A DNA stretch of 64,000 bases from NCBI RefSeq assembly GCF_932294415.1, contig NC_065544.1, positions 19,381,351 to 19,445,350 on the forward strand, in the 5' to 3' direction. This stretch comes from Quercus robur. Taxonomy: Eukaryota; Streptophyta; Magnoliopsida; Fagales; Fagaceae. This document shows positions 36,001-48,215 of the stretch, in pieces. Both the position numbers and the translations under genes were made by a program. A model generated the notes under the pieces. That model saw only the letters and a program-made list of their open reading frames with translations. It searched no databases and was not told the DNA's origin. Numbering within the stretch: the first letter of the stretch is position 1; each line of letters starts with the position of its first letter.

Positions 36001-36720
36001 GGAGCTATGCACATCTCCATCCTATTTGGGACATTGCTTTCTCTGGGGTTCGACGTGATTATCCCCAACTAGCTTCTTTCTCTGACTTAGTGAGAATCAT
36101 TAGCCGAGAACCCCAAAATCTGGAATTGTTTGCAATGGTTGCTTGGTCTGTTAGGCTACATAGAAATAAATTGCGCTACAATGAACCCAGCCTCCCTATC
36201 CAAAAGATTTTTGAAGCTACTATTGCACTATTTTCAGAGTTTCAACAGGGGGCTCGTGTGAGAATTCAGAAGCCATAGCTAGCTCCAATCAAGTGGATAA
36301 CTCCATCTCCAAGTGAGTTAAAGGTAAACTTTGATGGGGCTACTTTTGCTAAATCTGATGAAGTGGGGATAGGAGTTATAATCCGGAACGAGAGTGGAGA
36401 GGTGATGGCAATGTTATCTGAGAAGATTTCTCAACCCCGTTCAGTGGAAATCCTGGAGATATTGGCTGCAAGAAGAGCTATTCAGTTCACAGTGGAACTT
36501 TGCTTTCATCATGCTACTTTTGAAGGGGACGCTGAAGGTGTGATTAAAGCCCTCTCGCTAGGCAGTTTTCCTATCGCAGCATCTGATCATATTATCAAAG
36601 ACTGCAAGTCTATAGCAAGCTCACTTAGGGCCTATTCTCTCTCATACGAAGAGGCAGGGTAACAAGGTTGCTCATGCCTTAGTAAGGGGAGCTAGATTTT
36701 CTTTTTCGTTGCAAGTTAGG
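33095..36720 (+). pseudogene. LINE ORF2 fragment (endonuclease end, RT, zf-RVT, RNase H), broken
   Basis: Blocks in order: FNEIASDHKKLGGRLRLDRQ, IWERLDRAIATIDWL, the RT linker WLHEEDKNTHYFHCCATHR, LKQMEPLKAQEPDRIPLLFF, KYRPISL-type sequence, SESQSAFQSDKAISDNILVAFE, LKLDMSKAFDRVEW and RQGDLLSPYLFLICSEGL. The catalytic box reads FAND (34760-34771). After a maturase-like KVLLKA/QAIPTFAMGCFKLP part come zf-RVT-like sequence and an RNase H part with VNFDGATF and FEGDAEGVIKALS. Stops and frameshifts occur throughout, for example at 33231, 34197, 34687 and 35050. The final stretch continues past the inserted LINE at 38640. Confidence 0.82.
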
Positions 36721-36753
36721 ATGAAAGATGTTCCACCAAACATTTTGAATTTT

Positions 36754-38624
36754 TTTTTTTCTGAAGGGGAACAAAGATTCATTGCCTCAAGAAATTGAAG
36801 TACAACAAGAAAGACAAAAGAAGAAAAGAAAACTCTAGCTACTAACCTGCCAGCGCAGGAACAACAAACCAAGAAAGACCCTCCCAAACCTAAAAAGCTT
36901 ATACACACCGGCCAGCTAAAAACTTATAAACTATCCTGTTGAACTCCCTTTTCAAGAAGACAAAAACTAACAAAAGCAAGAAAAGCCCAAGATCCCAACA
37001 AGCACCGAAAAGTGCAGTCAAGTTAAACTGTCCCAAAGACAGCGTCAGCTAGACCCGAGTTGACCAGTTCACAGAGGCGCTTAGGAGCCCGGTTTTTCTC
37101 TTCCTCTGAAGCTTCATTTGCTCTCAAGCGCTTTGCTCCAATCTTCAACATCTAGGCGAGAGTTTGATCATCACTAACTTTTCCTTTCGCACGGGAAACT
37201 TTTTTCAGACTGCCTTTACCCAAAATCTATTTTCCTATTCCATTAGCTTTGGCCTGAAAAATTACACCAACTTGGACAACATTGGCCGGATTCTTCTTCT
37301 CTGGGTTGTCTTTCTCATTTTTATCTAAAGGAGCTTTAGTACTTGAGCTCCCTTGAGAAATAGAGCCTTTTGGGCTTTGTGAAGTAGGGCTTTTTGGCCC
37401 ATGGGAGAAAGAGCCTCTATGCTCAATTGAAAATTCCTGCCTTAGATGATCACGTGACTTCTCACAAGAACCCAAAACACTCAAGTCCTGTCCTGCCGCT
37501 GCACTCATCATCTGCTCTGTAGGTCCACTGAAGGCTTGTACGTCACCAGCAAGCTGTCCATCCGCACATGTGGTGTTATCGCTTCCCCAGGTATCACCCT
37601 TCTCCAAGCTTCATTTCCCGCCCACAAGACCTGAAGCCTCAAGACATGTCGAAGCAAAACCAGTTGTCGGCCGGGTCATTTGCTGCACTTCTAACTCATC
37701 GGAGATCACTCGAATTGTGTCCTTGCTCGAGTTTCTTTCTTTGGCTGCCACTTTTGGGGTCCACCCTACCCTTAACCAGGCTCCATATTGATGGCAAGCA
37801 ATTTGCCAGACCCCAGATGTTGGGCAATGTTTTTTATCATGCCCAAGCTTCCCACAGATGAAGCAAACAATAGGTAGCCTTTCATATTTGAACGTAAGCC
37901 ATAGTCGTTCACCTTCAGAGCTTGCAATATAAGCTCTTCTTCTTAGTGGCTTATCAATCTCCAACTCCACACGGGCTCTCATGAATTTTGCCTAATCAGA
38001 TTGCCACAAACGCCTATCGACTTCAATGAATTTACTTAACTTGCTACCAATTTCTTCCCCAACATCCTATGACATATGCTCAAAAGAAAGACCTCAAATT
38101 TGGACCCAAAAGGGAGAATGGGTGAATGAAATATTTGTGGAAGTCAGCCCTGTTTTCCATCTACAGAGCAAGAGGAGGTTGTTATCAAAGCTCCAAGGCC
38201 CACACCTCTCAAACCACTCCATTTGATATTTTGAGCTAAACTTGAATTGGAGTATATTATTTCCAACTTCCACAATTCTCATGTCTGAACCTATTTTCCA
38301 TGCTGATCTAAGGGTGTTCTTCAGAGCATGTTGGTTCTGTTGCCGATCAAAGAGAAGCCGCCCAAAAAGACTTAGGGAACATTCTTTTAAGAAGCCTGAG
38401 CAGTTTGTGACTGTGATAGGAATAGCTTCTTCTTCTTCTTCTTTTGTGAGTTGCAGGTTCTGTAAGCTAGAGAGAATACTTGGGTCCATGACTAGAGATT
38501 ATTGGCTCTTGCCTAAAGAGAACAAAAGAAAACTATACAACCCCTAAAATGGAAGATTAGGGATGGAACAACTCATATTCAAACGAGAGGAAAAAAAACT
38601 CCTACTAGGGAGAGAGATGAAAAT
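36754..38624 (-). mobile_element. ORF1-only LINE copy inserted antisense, 15-bp TSD
   Basis: Flanked by aacattttgaatttt at 36739-36753 and 38625-38639. The right end is its 5' end; the left end begins with a T-run (36751-36760), its poly-A tail. Only ORF1-type coding sequence is present within 1.87 kb. It lacks endonuclease and reverse transcriptase, so it must have been mobilised in trans or be internally deleted. Confidence 0.85.
37227..38489 (-). pseudogene. LINE ORF1 (DUF4283 plus CCHC zinc knuckle), broken
   Basis: Starts MDPSILSSLQNLQLTKEEE at 38489. It has the DUF4283 layout (TLRSAWKIGSDMRIVEV, WFERCGPWSFDNNLLLL) and, after stops near 38092 and 37985, the block MRARVELEIDKPLRR and zinc knuckle CFICGKLGHDKKHC near 37890-37850. 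A low-complexity Ser/Lys-rich end reaches 37227. It is related to but clearly different from the ORF1 at 23433. Confidence 0.82.
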
Positions 38625-38728
38625 AACATTTTGAATTTTAATGTTGACGATTTTCCAGTTAAATGATTAAGCCCAATGGGTGTTGATTCTCCAAAAAAAA
38701 AAACCAACAAGTCAAACTTAAAAAAAAA

Positions 38729-38946
38729 AAGTCAAACTTCAAAAATTCAATTATATAATGAAACAAAGTATCATATCAAAAAAAAAATGTTAATAAAAAG
38801 GTAATTGGGTGATGTAAAATTAATATAGATATATATTATGTTTAACTTTATAAATAAATTACATAATAAAAAGAAACAAGTTGTATTTTGTTTATACGAT
38901 GAAGCACCAAAATTTGAAAGCAGGAACCAGGAATACAAGTCTATAA
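38729..38946 (+). other. Intron 2 remnant of WAT1 copy 3
   Basis: From about 38729 to 38946 the sequence aligns with intron 2 of copy 2 at 8873-9076: aattcaattata, gtatcatatca, attgggtgatgtaaaatt, and accaggaata just before exon 3. It shows that copy 3 originally ran directly into exon 3, now at 52528. Confidence 0.8.
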
Positions 38947-38988
38947 TCTATATATATATATATATATAACCAAAGCCTCTAAAGCTTC

Positions 38989-39464
38989 TGACGGGAATGA
39001 CGACTCTACATCCCACTGACGAAGATAACATTACTGACGGGAGAATCATCCATGACGAAGTGATCAGAAACAACGAAGGAAGCCATCATCACCGACGAGG
39101 CAGAGAGTTATTCAATGCGATCAATCAATGATCCGAGCAGTTACCAAATCAACCAAGAAGACCGTTGGAAGGCCTATTAAAAGTCTCATTACTGGCCAGG
39201 TGCGTTACAAAAGAAAGCATTAACAGCCCCAACGGCTAGCCCTTATGGGCTCAGGTATAAAACTCTCACACAACCAACAGAAGCGGATATATGCAAAAAT
39301 ATTCTGAAACTATCTATTATTTCTTTATTGTGTTTAACTGTGATCCTAACTTTGGCATCGGAGACTTTGTGGCAGGCGCCACACCGGTGTCCCTCGACGA
39401 GCAAACCTTTACATCCCACGAGTGATTCCATCTGCACATTCACTGACGGATTTGTGTTCCATCA
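38989..39464 (+). repeat. 5' LTR of the Tat/Gypsy element
   Basis: Starts TGACGGGAATGACG and ends GTGTTCCATCA. It carries a TATA box at 39256-39262 and a cluster of TGACG motifs. It differs from the 3' LTR only at the c in catcaccgacg (t in the 3' copy). Confidence 0.95.
39256..39262 (+). promoter_or_regulatory. TATA box of the Gypsy LTR
   Basis: TATAAAA in the context caggtataaaactctcac, about 200 bp before the LTR end, is the likely core promoter. Transcription would begin roughly 25-35 bp downstream. Confidence 0.7.
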
Positions 39465-39467
39465 GTT

Positions 39468-39485
39468 TGGCGCCGTCTGTGGGAA
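39468..39485 (+). promoter_or_regulatory. Primer-binding site of the Gypsy element
   Basis: TGGCGCCGTCTGTGGGAA, three bases after the 5' LTR, is a common tRNA-primed PBS of plant Gypsy elements. The gag-pol start codon follows 57 bp later at 39542. Confidence 0.8.
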
Positions 39486-39541
39486 ACGAGTTTTCAGATT
39501 TACATTCGAAAACGTAGTTTCCATCAATTCACCATATTCAG

Positions 39542-42500
39542 ATGGAATCCAACCCAGATTCAACGGCCCTGGCCCAGCAAGTTCAAGCCCTGGCAGCCAC
39601 CATTGAGGAACTCACCAGGCAGAACCAGGAAATGAAGCTGCGGCTCCAGCAGGTTCAACAAGCTCAACAGGAAGAAAACCGGTCCAAGGGTAACATGGAG
39701 GGAGAGGGGGATAGCCAACAGAGGGAAACCCCCCGGAGACCAACTACTCCCGACGAACAGAACTCAGATCTTCTTCGGGAAATGAGGAAAGAGATGGACG
39801 AATTAAGGAGCGCTATCAAGGAAAAGACAGACCGGAGTGTAGACAAGATGGTAAGGGCTACAGATTCGCCCTTCACTGCAGCGGTACTTGATTGCCCTGT
39901 GCCGTCAAAGTTTCGCCTACCTCAATTAGAACCATTCGACGGACTCAAGGACCCTCAGGATCATCTCAATACCTTTAAGACGACTCTGGGCCTTCAACAA
40001 CCACCTGACGAGATATTATGCCGTTCCTTCCCTACGACTCTCAAAGGAGCTGCAAGAGAGTGGTTTACTAAGTTGTCAAACTCGTCCATAGACAACTTCG
40101 ATCAGCTAAGTAGTGCTTTCCTGCGTCACTTCATAGGGGGACAACGCCCAAGGAGACCAGTAGATTACTTACTCACCATAAGACAGGGAGAGAAGGAGAC
40201 TCTGAGGTCATATGTCAAGCGATTCACCCGGGAAACTCTGGAGGTGGACGAAGCTGATGACAAAGTGCAACTGACGACCTTCAAGGCAGGGTTGAAATCC
40301 AGAGACCTTGTAGCCTCTCTTGCCAAAAACCCCCCGAAGACAATGGCAGAGATGCTCCTGAAGGCCCAAAAATACATGAACGCGGAAGACGCTCTAGCTG
40401 CCATAAAAGATACCGAGAGGCTAGGAGATAAGTCCAAGAGGGAAGACGACCGCAGAGGGCAAAAGAGAGACAGACCAGAACGTCGGAACAGTGACGGGAA
40501 TAGAAGGAGAGATGAAAAAAATCCTCGTCAGGTAAAATTTACTCCTTTGGTTATGCCTGTTGACAAGATTTTCACGCAGATCAAGGACGAGCATTATCTC
40601 AAATGGCCCAGGCCATTACACTCGTCCCCCAACGTACGTGACAAGAACAAGTATTGCCGGTTCCACAGAGACCACGGCCACAACACAGAAGATTGCAGAG
40701 ACCTGAGGGAACAAATAGAGGAGTTAATACGGAAAGGAAAGTTGCAGAAATTTGTAAAGAAAGGAGAATATAGCAAGTTCAGAGACGACAACAGGACCCA
40801 AAAGGAATCCTTCAATCGGGATGACGACCATACATCCCAACCTCCACGCAAGGTGATCGGGGAGATAAACACGATCACGGGAGGACCATTCTCAGGAGGG
40901 TCATTCAGATCGCTTAGAAAAGCATACTACAGACAGGTAAACAGCGTCCACGCCATTCCTCCGTCCAAGTACCAACGAACGTACCAAGATATGTCCTTTA
41001 ATGAAGGAGACGCCAGGGGAGTGAAACAGCCTCACAACGATCCCCTGGTCATAGTACTGAATATAGAAGGGTTCAATACCAGAAGGATCCTTGTTGATAA
41101 CGGAAGCTCAGCGGATATCATCTACCTCCCAGCCTTCCAGCAGTTGAAGTTAGATCCAAAAAGGCTCCGTCCTTTTGACTCTCCGCTGGTCAGTTTCAGT
41201 GGAGACAGGGTCTACCCCAGGGGTATAGTGACTCTGACGGTGACAGCAGGAACCTACCCGTTGCAGCTGACCAAACAAGTAGATTTCCTGGTTGTAGATT
41301 GCCCCTCATCTTACAATGTCATCATTGGGAGGCCTACCCTAAACAAGTGGAAGGCAGCAACGTCCACATATTGTTTGAAGGTGAAATTCCCAACAGACGA
41401 TGGTGTAGGTGAGGTGAAGGGTGATCAGGTCCTGGCAAGGGAGTGCTACCAGGCCGTACTGGCAAGAAAGGAGAACCACACGTGGACGATAGAAGAAAAA
41501 GAGGAAGACGGAGTGGAGACCCTGGAAGCAGTGGAGTTGGTAGAAGGAAATGCGGACAGGACAACCAGGATAGGGACGACGCTAAGCCCTGAGATGAGAA
41601 CGAGACTTATAAAGTTCCTTAAAGGGAATCTTGATGTCTTTGCATGGAGTCACGAGGACATGCCAGGCATTTCTCCAGAGATCATTCAGCATAGGCTGAA
41701 TGTGGACGCCAACAGGAAGCCCGTTCAGCAACGACGAAGAACTTTCGCTCCAGAGCGAGATCAGGCAGTAGCAGAAGAGGTAACCAAACTCTTGACGGCT
41801 GGATTCATCCGGGAGGTATACTACCCAGAATGGCTCGCCAACGTCGTCCTGGTGAAGAAACCAAATGGAAAGTGGAGAATGTGTGTAGACTTCACTGACT
41901 TGAATAAAGCATGCCCAAAGGACAGCTTCCCTCTACCAAGGATAGACCAGCTCGTGGACTCTACCGCTGGACACAAGTTGTTGACGTTCATGGACGCCTT
42001 TTCAGGGTACAACCAGATAAAGATGGCTGAAGAAGACCAGGAGAAGACCGCCTTCATCACCAGCCAGGGACTCTATTGTTATAAGGTGATGCCTTTTGGG
42101 TTGAAAAATGCTGGAGCTACATATCAGAGGTTGGTAAACAAAATGTTCAACCAACAAATTGGCAGAAACATGGAGGTATACGTAGACGATATGCTCGTCA
42201 AAAGTAAGGAAGAGCTCTCTCATCTGGACGACCTGGAGGAGACTTTTGCAACCCTGAGAAAACACCAGATGAAGCTGAATCCTAGCAAATGTGTTTTTGG
42301 GGTAACCTCGGGAAAATTCCTGGGATTCATGGTGTCCCAGAAGGGGATAGAAGCCAATCCAGAAAAAGTACAAGCTATCATTGACATGGCTCCACCCAAG
42401 ACCGTCAAGGATGTACAAAAACTTACGGGAAGAATAGCAGCTCTAAACAGGTTCGTCTCTAGGGCCACAGACAAATGCTTGCCCTTTTTCAAAACTCTCA

Positions 42501-44716
42501 AGCAGGCTTTTGCTTGGACTGACGAGTGCGAGGCAGCGTTCCAAGAGTTGAAGCGATATCTGAGCAGTCCACCTCTCCTGAGCCCGTCTAAAGGAGGGGA
42601 GAACCTATATTTGTACCTGGCAGTATCAGCCTCGGCAGTCAGCGCAGCCTTGATTAGAGAAGAAGGCAAGAAGCAACTCCCGGTGTACTACGTCAGCCAG
42701 GCCTTTCAAGGAGCTGAGTTCAGGTACCCAAGAATTGAAAAGATTGCGTTCGCGCTTATAGTAGCCTCGCGCAAGCTCAGACCGTATTTCCAGTCAAATC
42801 CTATCCTTGTAATGACGGACCAGCCAATCAAGAAATCAATGAACAAACCGGAAGCGGCAGGGAGAATGGTCCAATGGGCAATCGAACTCAGCCAATTTGA
42901 CATCGAGTACCATCCAAGAGTGGCCATCAAGGCACAAGCTCTGGCTGACTTCATCGCCGAATTCACTCTTCCAGACGAAGAAGGAACTACAGACGAAGTT
43001 GATAAATGGACAATACAGACAGATGGTTCGTCGGCCCAAAAGAGGGGGGGAGTAGGGGTCGTCATAACTACCCCCGATGGAGAAGTGATGAAATATGGAG
43101 TTCAACTGGAATTCCCAGCCACCAATAATGAAGCCGAATATGAAGGAATATTGACGGCCTTGAGGCTTGGAAAAGCCCTTGGTGCCAAAAATTTGCTGGT
43201 CCAGAGTGATTCAAAGCTGGTGATCGGGCAGATCAGTGGAGAGTACGAGGCCAAGGAGGAAAGGATGCAGAAATACCTTAAACTGACGAGGCAATTAGCT
43301 CAGGAGTTCGACACAGTGGATTTCGTCCAGATACCAAGAAACCAGAATATTGAAGCTGACGTAGTGTCGAAACTAGCGTCGTCAGAAGCAGGAATGACAA
43401 GCGCGGACGTGGCAATAGAAATTCAGAAATGCCCAAGTATTGAGGAGGTGGCAGTGCTCACCACCCAGAGCACAAACACCTGGATGACGCCCTTGATATC
43501 CTTCCTCCGAGACGGACAATTACCTCAGAATACTGACGAAGCCAGAAAGATCAGAAAGAGAGCGGCTAGGTTCACGATCCTAAATGACATCTTGTACAAG
43601 AGAGGCTTCTCTATGCCCTACCTGAAGTGCGTCGACGAGGACGAGGCCAAATACATCCTAGAAGAAGTACACGGAGGAGTCTGTGGCGACCATGCCGGCC
43701 CCAGGTCCCTGGTAAACAAGGTGATAAGAGCGGGGTACTTTTGGCCAACCATGCAGGGGGATGCTGCTAACCTCGTCAGAAGATGCAACAGATGCCAGCG
43801 GTACGGGAATGTACAACGGCTTCCAGCAGAGAAGATGACGACCATATCCTCCCCATGGCCATTCGCGCAATGGGGAATCGACATCGTCGGTCCTCTGCCC
43901 CAAGGTAAAGGTCAGGTAAAATTCCTTCTAGTTGCTATTGACTATTTCACAAAATGGGTTGAAGCAGAGGCCCTAGCAACCATCACTGAGGCTCGGATCC
44001 GGAGCTTCGTGTGGAAAAACATTATCTGCAGGTTCGGGATCCCTTTGACGATCATATCCGATAATGGGAAGCAGTTCAATAGCCAAGGCTTCAGAGAGTT
44101 CTGCTCGAACCTCGGGATCAAGAATCAATTCTCATCCCCGGGACACCCCCAGGCAAATGGACAGACGGAAGTAACAAACAGGACGTTGCTCAAGATAATC
44201 AAAACCAAGCTGGGCGAAGCAAAAGGTGCCTGGCCAGAAGAACTGCCTAATGTCTTGTGGGCATACAGGACTACAGCCAGAACCCCGACAGGAGAGACAC
44301 CCTTCAGGCTTACCTACGGCTCAGAAGCAGTGATCCCAGTAGAAGTTGGAGTAACAAGCATCAGGCGAAGAGCTTTCAGAGAGGGACTCAATGACGAGGG
44401 ACTGCGGTTCAACCTGGATTTCTTGGATGAAATAAGAGACAATGCGTCCAGTAGAATGACAAAGTATCAAAAGAAAATGGCGGAGTATTACAATAAGAGG
44501 GTCAAACTCAGGCGTCTGGCCATAGGGGACCTCGTCCTTCGCAAAGTCACTATAGCTACTAAAGACCAGACTCAAGGGAAGCTGGGCCCTACATGGGAAG
44601 GACCATATCGCGTCGTTCATTACTCTAGGCAAGGGAGTTACCATCTGGAAACTATGGACGGACGAAAACTCCCTCGCCCTTGGAACATTGAGCATTTAAA
44701 GAAATACCATGAGTAA
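39542..44716 (+). CDS. Gag-Pol polyprotein of the Tat/Gypsy element, intact
   Basis: A single frame of 1724 aa with no stop. A coiled-coil-like Gln/Glu-rich N-terminus (about 13-45) is followed by the retrotransposon Gag domain (about 120-260). [15 protein letters not shown] zinc motif is near 371-384. The aspartic protease active site LVDNGSSAD is near 517. The RT catalytic box is YVDD at 880-883. A first RNase H (to about 1125, [10 protein letters not shown]) is followed by a second, archaeal-type RNase H beginning QTDGSS (Asp1161). Integrase follows with an HHCC zinc finger (about 1377-1418) and DDE residues Asp1447, Asp1507 and Glu1543, with the expected D35E spacing. No chromodomain is seen after integrase; the protein ends EHLKKYHE. 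All catalytic residues are present. Confidence 0.95.
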   Translation: MESNPDSTALAQQVQALAATIEELTRQNQEMKLRLQQVQQAQQEENRSKGNMEGEGDSQQRETPRRPTTPDEQNSDLLREMRKEMDELRSAIKEKTDRSVDKMVRATDSPFTAAVLDCPVPSKFRLPQLEPFDGLKDPQDHLNTFKTTLGLQQPPDEILCRSFPTTLKGAAREWFTKLSNSSIDNFDQLSSAFLRHFIGGQRPRRPVDYLLTIRQGEKETLRSYVKRFTRETLEVDEADDKVQLTTFKAGLKSRDLVASLAKNPPKTMAEMLLKAQKYMNAEDALAAIKDTERLGDKSKREDDRRGQKRDRPERRNSDGNRRRDEKNPRQVKFTPLVMPVDKIFTQIKDEHYLKWPRPLHSSPNVRDKNKYCRFHRDHGHNTEDCRDLREQIEELIRKGKLQKFVKKGEYSKFRDDNRTQKESFNRDDDHTSQPPRKVIGEINTITGGPFSGGSFRSLRKAYYRQVNSVHAIPPSKYQRTYQDMSFNEGDARGVKQPHNDPLVIVLNIEGFNTRRILVDNGSSADIIYLPAFQQLKLDPKRLRPFDSPLVSFSGDRVYPRGIVTLTVTAGTYPLQLTKQVDFLVVDCPSSYNVIIGRPTLNKWKAATSTYCLKVKFPTDDGVGEVKGDQVLARECYQAVLARKENHTWTIEEKEEDGVETLEAVELVEGNADRTTRIGTTLSPEMRTRLIKFLKGNLDVFAWSHEDMPGISPEIIQHRLNVDANRKPVQQRRRTFAPERDQAVAEEVTKLLTAGFIREVYYPEWLANVVLVKKPNGKWRMCVDFTDLNKACPKDSFPLPRIDQLVDSTAGHKLLTFMDAFSGYNQIKMAEEDQEKTAFITSQGLYCYKVMPFGLKNAGATYQRLVNKMFNQQIGRNMEVYVDDMLVKSKEELSHLDDLEETFATLRKHQMKLNPSKCVFGVTSGKFLGFMVSQKGIEANPEKVQAIIDMAPPKTVKDVQKLTGRIAALNRFVSRATDKCLPFFKTLKQAFAWTDECEAAFQELKRYLSSPPLLSPSKGGENLYLYLAVSASAVSAALIREEGKKQLPVYYVSQAFQGAEFRYPRIEKIAFALIVASRKLRPYFQSNPILVMTDQPIKKSMNKPEAAGRMVQWAIELSQFDIEYHPRVAIKAQALADFIAEFTLPDEEGTTDEVDKWTIQTDGSSAQKRGGVGVVITTPDGEVMKYGVQLEFPATNNEAEYEGILTALRLGKALGAKNLLVQSDSKLVIGQISGEYEAKEERMQKYLKLTRQLAQEFDTVDFVQIPRNQNIEADVVSKLASSEAGMTSADVAIEIQKCPSIEEVAVLTTQSTNTWMTPLISFLRDGQLPQNTDEARKIRKRAARFTILNDILYKRGFSMPYLKCVDEDEAKYILEEVHGGVCGDHAGPRSLVNKVIRAGYFWPTMQGDAANLVRRCNRCQRYGNVQRLPAEKMTTISSPWPFAQWGIDIVGPLPQGKGQVKFLLVAIDYFTKWVEAEALATITEARIRSFVWKNIICRFGIPLTIISDNGKQFNSQGFREFCSNLGIKNQFSSPGHPQANGQTEVTNRTLLKIIKTKLGEAKGAWPEELPNVLWAYRTTARTPTGETPFRLTYGSEAVIPVEVGVTSIRRRAFREGLNDEGLRFNLDFLDEIRDNASSRMTKYQKKMAEYYNKRVKLRRLAIGDLVLRKVTIATKDQTQGKLGPTWEGPYRVVHYSRQGSYHLETMDGRKLPRPWNIEHLKKYHE

Positions 44717-44820
44717 ATGTAACACACGAATGCACTCGTTATTGAAGTTAATAAAAGTATTATTCATTCAATGTTTTTGCGCAGGCAGTACAGGTCAACC
44801 ATGAGGCCTATAAATCATTT

Positions 44821-45245
44821 AGTAACAAGATTCCGCCTTGACGGATGTAAGTTACCGACGACGAAAATACTATGGTTAAAAGACTAAGTAACAAGATTCC
44901 GCCTTGACGGATGTACGTTACCGACGACGAAAATACTATGGTTAAAAGACTAAGTAACAAGATTCCGCCTTGACGGATGTAAGTTACCGACGACGAAAAT
45001 ACGATGGTTAAAATACAAAGTAATAAGATTCCGCCTTGACGGATGTAAATTACTGACGACCATAATACTATGGTTAAAATACTAAGTAATAAGATTCCGC
45101 CTTGACGGATGTAAATTACTGACGACCATAATACTATGGTTAAAATACTAAGTAATAAGATTCCGCCTTGACGGATGTAAATTACTGACGACCCTAATAA
45201 TGAGGTTAAAAGAACAAGGAACAAGAGTCCGCCTGGACGGATGCA
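44821..45245. repeat. 66-bp tandem repeat array (7 units) downstream of pol
   Basis: Units start at 44821, 44887, 44953, 45019, 45085, 45151 and 45217, each with agattccgccttgacggatg and a ttaccgacgac block. The exact 66-bp period keeps a minus-strand frame open, giving repeated 22-residue blocks, which I take as a by-product. Such arrays are common in the 3' region of Tat elements. Confidence 0.92.
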
Positions 45246-45508
45246 AGTCTAATGGCAGGAATCAGTTCACAGAAGAGCACAGTGCATTAAATCAACAACT
45301 AATTAACAAAGCACAAAAACTACGGACGAATGTAAACCAGCCAGAAGAAAAGTAAGTACGCTTCATTCCAGCCCATAAACACTGGGCCAATATCATTGTT
45401 TTCAAAATAAAGTAAATTGTTTTGAAATTAGATTTACAAAAAGAAAGGCCCAAAACAAGACGGGCACCCAAAAAAAAAAAAAAAAAAAATTTTCCTAAGT
45501 ATGTAGAG

Positions 45509-47698
45509 TCAAGCATCAGCTGTGCCTTCACTGGCCGGCACGTTAGCAACAGGTTCGGGGGCGTCATCACCAGGGGCAGAAGACGAAGCCGCCTCCTCCA
45601 GGGCCATTTCCTTGTCCACCTCCTCCAAATCCAGGCTCTCCAAGTTGACTCCAGAAGGATGCTTGATCAGGTACCTCCGGAGAAGCTCAAATCCTTTAAA
45701 ATACCAGCTGAAGAGCACGGTATTGTACTCGTCAATGGTCTGGAAAGCCTCCACGGATCGAGCAGCGATGGTCACTAGCTTCTCCTTGGCCGCCATAAGT
45801 TGCTCGTCCTTCTCCTGAGTCAACCCGCGCTCAACTCTGAGGTCGTCCTCCAGCACCTTGACCTTCTCCTTCAATGTCGTGGCCTCGTCCATGGAAGTGA
45901 TCAGGTTCGTCCTCAGGTCAGAGTTCTCCTTCTCCTGAGCCTCCATCCGGGTTGCCAGAGACGCCACCTTGGCCCCTTGAGTGAGGTACTCAGCAGTGAT
46001 ATGGATACTCTCTCCCAACACCTGAAGGAAGTTATGAAGTCGTCTATAAAAAAAAAAAAAAAAAAAAAATGAAATGATGAAGAGGGAAGAACACACACCT
46101 GGACCAGTTTGTGGACATGATGAGAAGCCACATCGTTTAAGGATAAGTCAGATAGAGCCTTCAAGTCCGCTGAAGTAACAACCTCGTGAGCCCTTTCCAC
46201 GGCCAATGACTCGTCATCCCATATTGTGGATGAACGAGTATCAGTCTTCTCCTTTCCTTTGCCAACCACGCGCGGCCTTTTAGAGCCAGGAGTAGGAATC
46301 TCTTCTATTGAAACGGCCGGGGAGGCAGTCCTCGTCGTTTCGGAGGCTATGGAAGGAACAATGCTGAGCGGGATGGAGGCAGAACCCTTCCCGGTAACTC
46401 GCACGGTCTTCTTCCCCAAATTGGACAGGGGTTCGTCCTTCTTTGACCTCATCTTTGCATACATGTCCTTGTTAAACTTGGTCGTCATCTCTGCAAGAAG
46501 AAAGTGTGTCAAAAAAAAAAAAAAAAAAAAAAAAAATTGCTTAAGTGTACACAAGAGGAATCAGCATTGACGAAGTTAAAACTTACTCTTTTTTCCTTCA
46601 ATGCCAAGCTGACGAAGAACGAAAGGAGATGGGTCAGGACCGAGGTTGTAAAACGCAAGAGATCGAGGGTCAACCAGCTCGTCCCAGCTCTCAATCGTCT
46701 CAGCGTACCCGATGGCGGTCTCTATGCGTTCCTTATATCGTCTCTTCAGCCCAGGCCGTCTCTTAACTGTACCAAACAAAGAAACAAAGAAGTCAGCAAG
46801 ATCAGAACTTGAAAATTGGCAAGATTGAAGCAACGGGGAGAAATACTGACGCACCTAAGGTCGGGGTTCCCCACCGACGGAGCAACCTCGGGATATCACC
46901 CCAATCACTGCTAGATTGGGTCTCGAAGTCGTCCCCAGACACAAAGAAAAAGCGCGACTTCCAATACCTGAATGACGAGGGCAATCCCTTGACGATCCTA
47001 ATCTTTCTCTCCCAAGGGACTAATTCGTAATATCCCCACTCTTTAGACTCTTTCAAACGATACAGGTAGGTAAGCTCACCTATCCTGATCATATCCCCGT
47101 TGGAGGCCAACCATATTTGCATACAGTTAATGACGATCCTCCACGAGTTTGGCATGAGCTGGCCAGGGGCTATACCAAAATGATCTAAAAGTTCCATCAG
47201 GAACGGGTGGACGGGGAACCTAAGCCCACAGGTGAAGGCTGACTCATAAAAACATATTTCGCCTGGAAAGAAGTGACAAGCCCTATCTTCTTCCCTGGGA
47301 CGACGAACACGAACCCTAGACGGAAATTGAAACCTATCCTTAAATCTATTCACGGTTTCGTCATCCAGACCACAAATCTCCCTAAGGGCATAAAAAGCCC
47401 TAACCTCTCGAGAACCAGAGACGGCGGTATCTCCTTCAGCCGGGCCACCACTGGACGATAGCCCAGTCTCGAGGTCACTAGACCTAACCTCAGACATTAA
47501 TCTTCTCCCTCCTAAACCCTCAAACCAACTTAGCGATTGACGGAGCAACGGCAACAACTCACTCAAAACGACGCTCAGACTATTGCCTTCATACACAAAA
47601 TTTTCTAAAAAAGGGTAAGTACCCAAAGACCCCCCTAGACGCGCAAAAAGGAAGGAGATCGACGGGCAAGCTATCCTAACCTCTAAGCTATCAACCAT
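45509..47698 (-). CDS. Antisense four-exon gene in the Gypsy 3' region (putative gypsy-type transposon domain protein)
   Basis: Minus-strand exons read 47698-46855, 46766-46587, 46490-46099 and 46021-45509, all with GT/AG borders. They sum to 1929 bp, 642 codons plus stop, with phases that fit exactly. The first exon starts MVDSLEVRIACPS and holds FYESAFTCGLRFPVHPF, LLDHFGIAPGQLMPNSW and GYYELVPW, the hallmarks of the plant 'putative gypsy type transposon' domain (PF04195). Exon 2 has RRYKERIETAIGYAETI. Exons 3-4 are charged, and exon 4 (KVKVLEDDLRVERGLTQEK) is a likely coiled coil. An upstream in-frame ATG exists at 47887, so the N-terminus could be longer. Function is unknown; related antisense genes occur in other Tat elements. 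Confidence 0.8.
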
Positions 47699-48215
47699 GG
47701 AAAATACAGAAATCACAAGGAAAACAAGGTACGAAACTGAAACCCCAAAAGAAAAACAAAAGCCAACACCAGAATAGAAGCGAAAAGGGAATAGCAAATC
47801 AGAAATTATACAGTAAAAGAAGAAAAAGAAGAAAGAAAAAGGAAAGAAGAACATACCTCCAATGGCGGAACGGCAGAAGCAGCGCAAGGCAAATCGGAGA
47901 AGAAGGAAGCCACAAAATATTTAGAGTATCTCTAAAAAACTGGTTTGCTTTTGCTCTCTGAGAAACAAACGAAAAGTTGAAAAGGAGAAGTTTTAAATGT
48001 GGGCCAAAAACGATTGAAAAAAAAAAACCAGCGGGAAACCCAAGGGTCATGCCATTAATTCCACAGACCATCAAGCGCCACGTGGCCATGATTGCGTGTA
48101 ACGCCGCCACCCAGCATTAAAGGCGGAACAGAACCCCAAGAGTCACAAAAAGAACTTTTCAGCTTCTGAGATCGTCATGACAGGTCACCGACGACCCCAG
48201 AGCCTAGGGGGCAAC

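Larger units (their letters stand above)
33095..38703 (+). mobile_element. 5'-truncated LINE, with a second LINE inserted in its 3' end
   Basis: It starts inside the endonuclease domain (FNEIASDHKKLGGR) and ends in a poly-A run at 38693-38703. The last part is split by the insertion at 36754-38624. I could not find its own target duplication; the left border is judged from loss of LINE similarity. Confidence 0.8.

Noticed and set aside
42220-43105. Minus-strand ORFs of 89-149 codons inside gag-pol
   Set aside because: Shadows of the intact 1724-aa sense frame.
44808-45224. 138-codon minus-strand ORF in the Gypsy 3' region
   Set aside because: It is produced by a 66-bp tandem repeat whose period is a multiple of three; the peptide is seven near-identical blocks with no domain.
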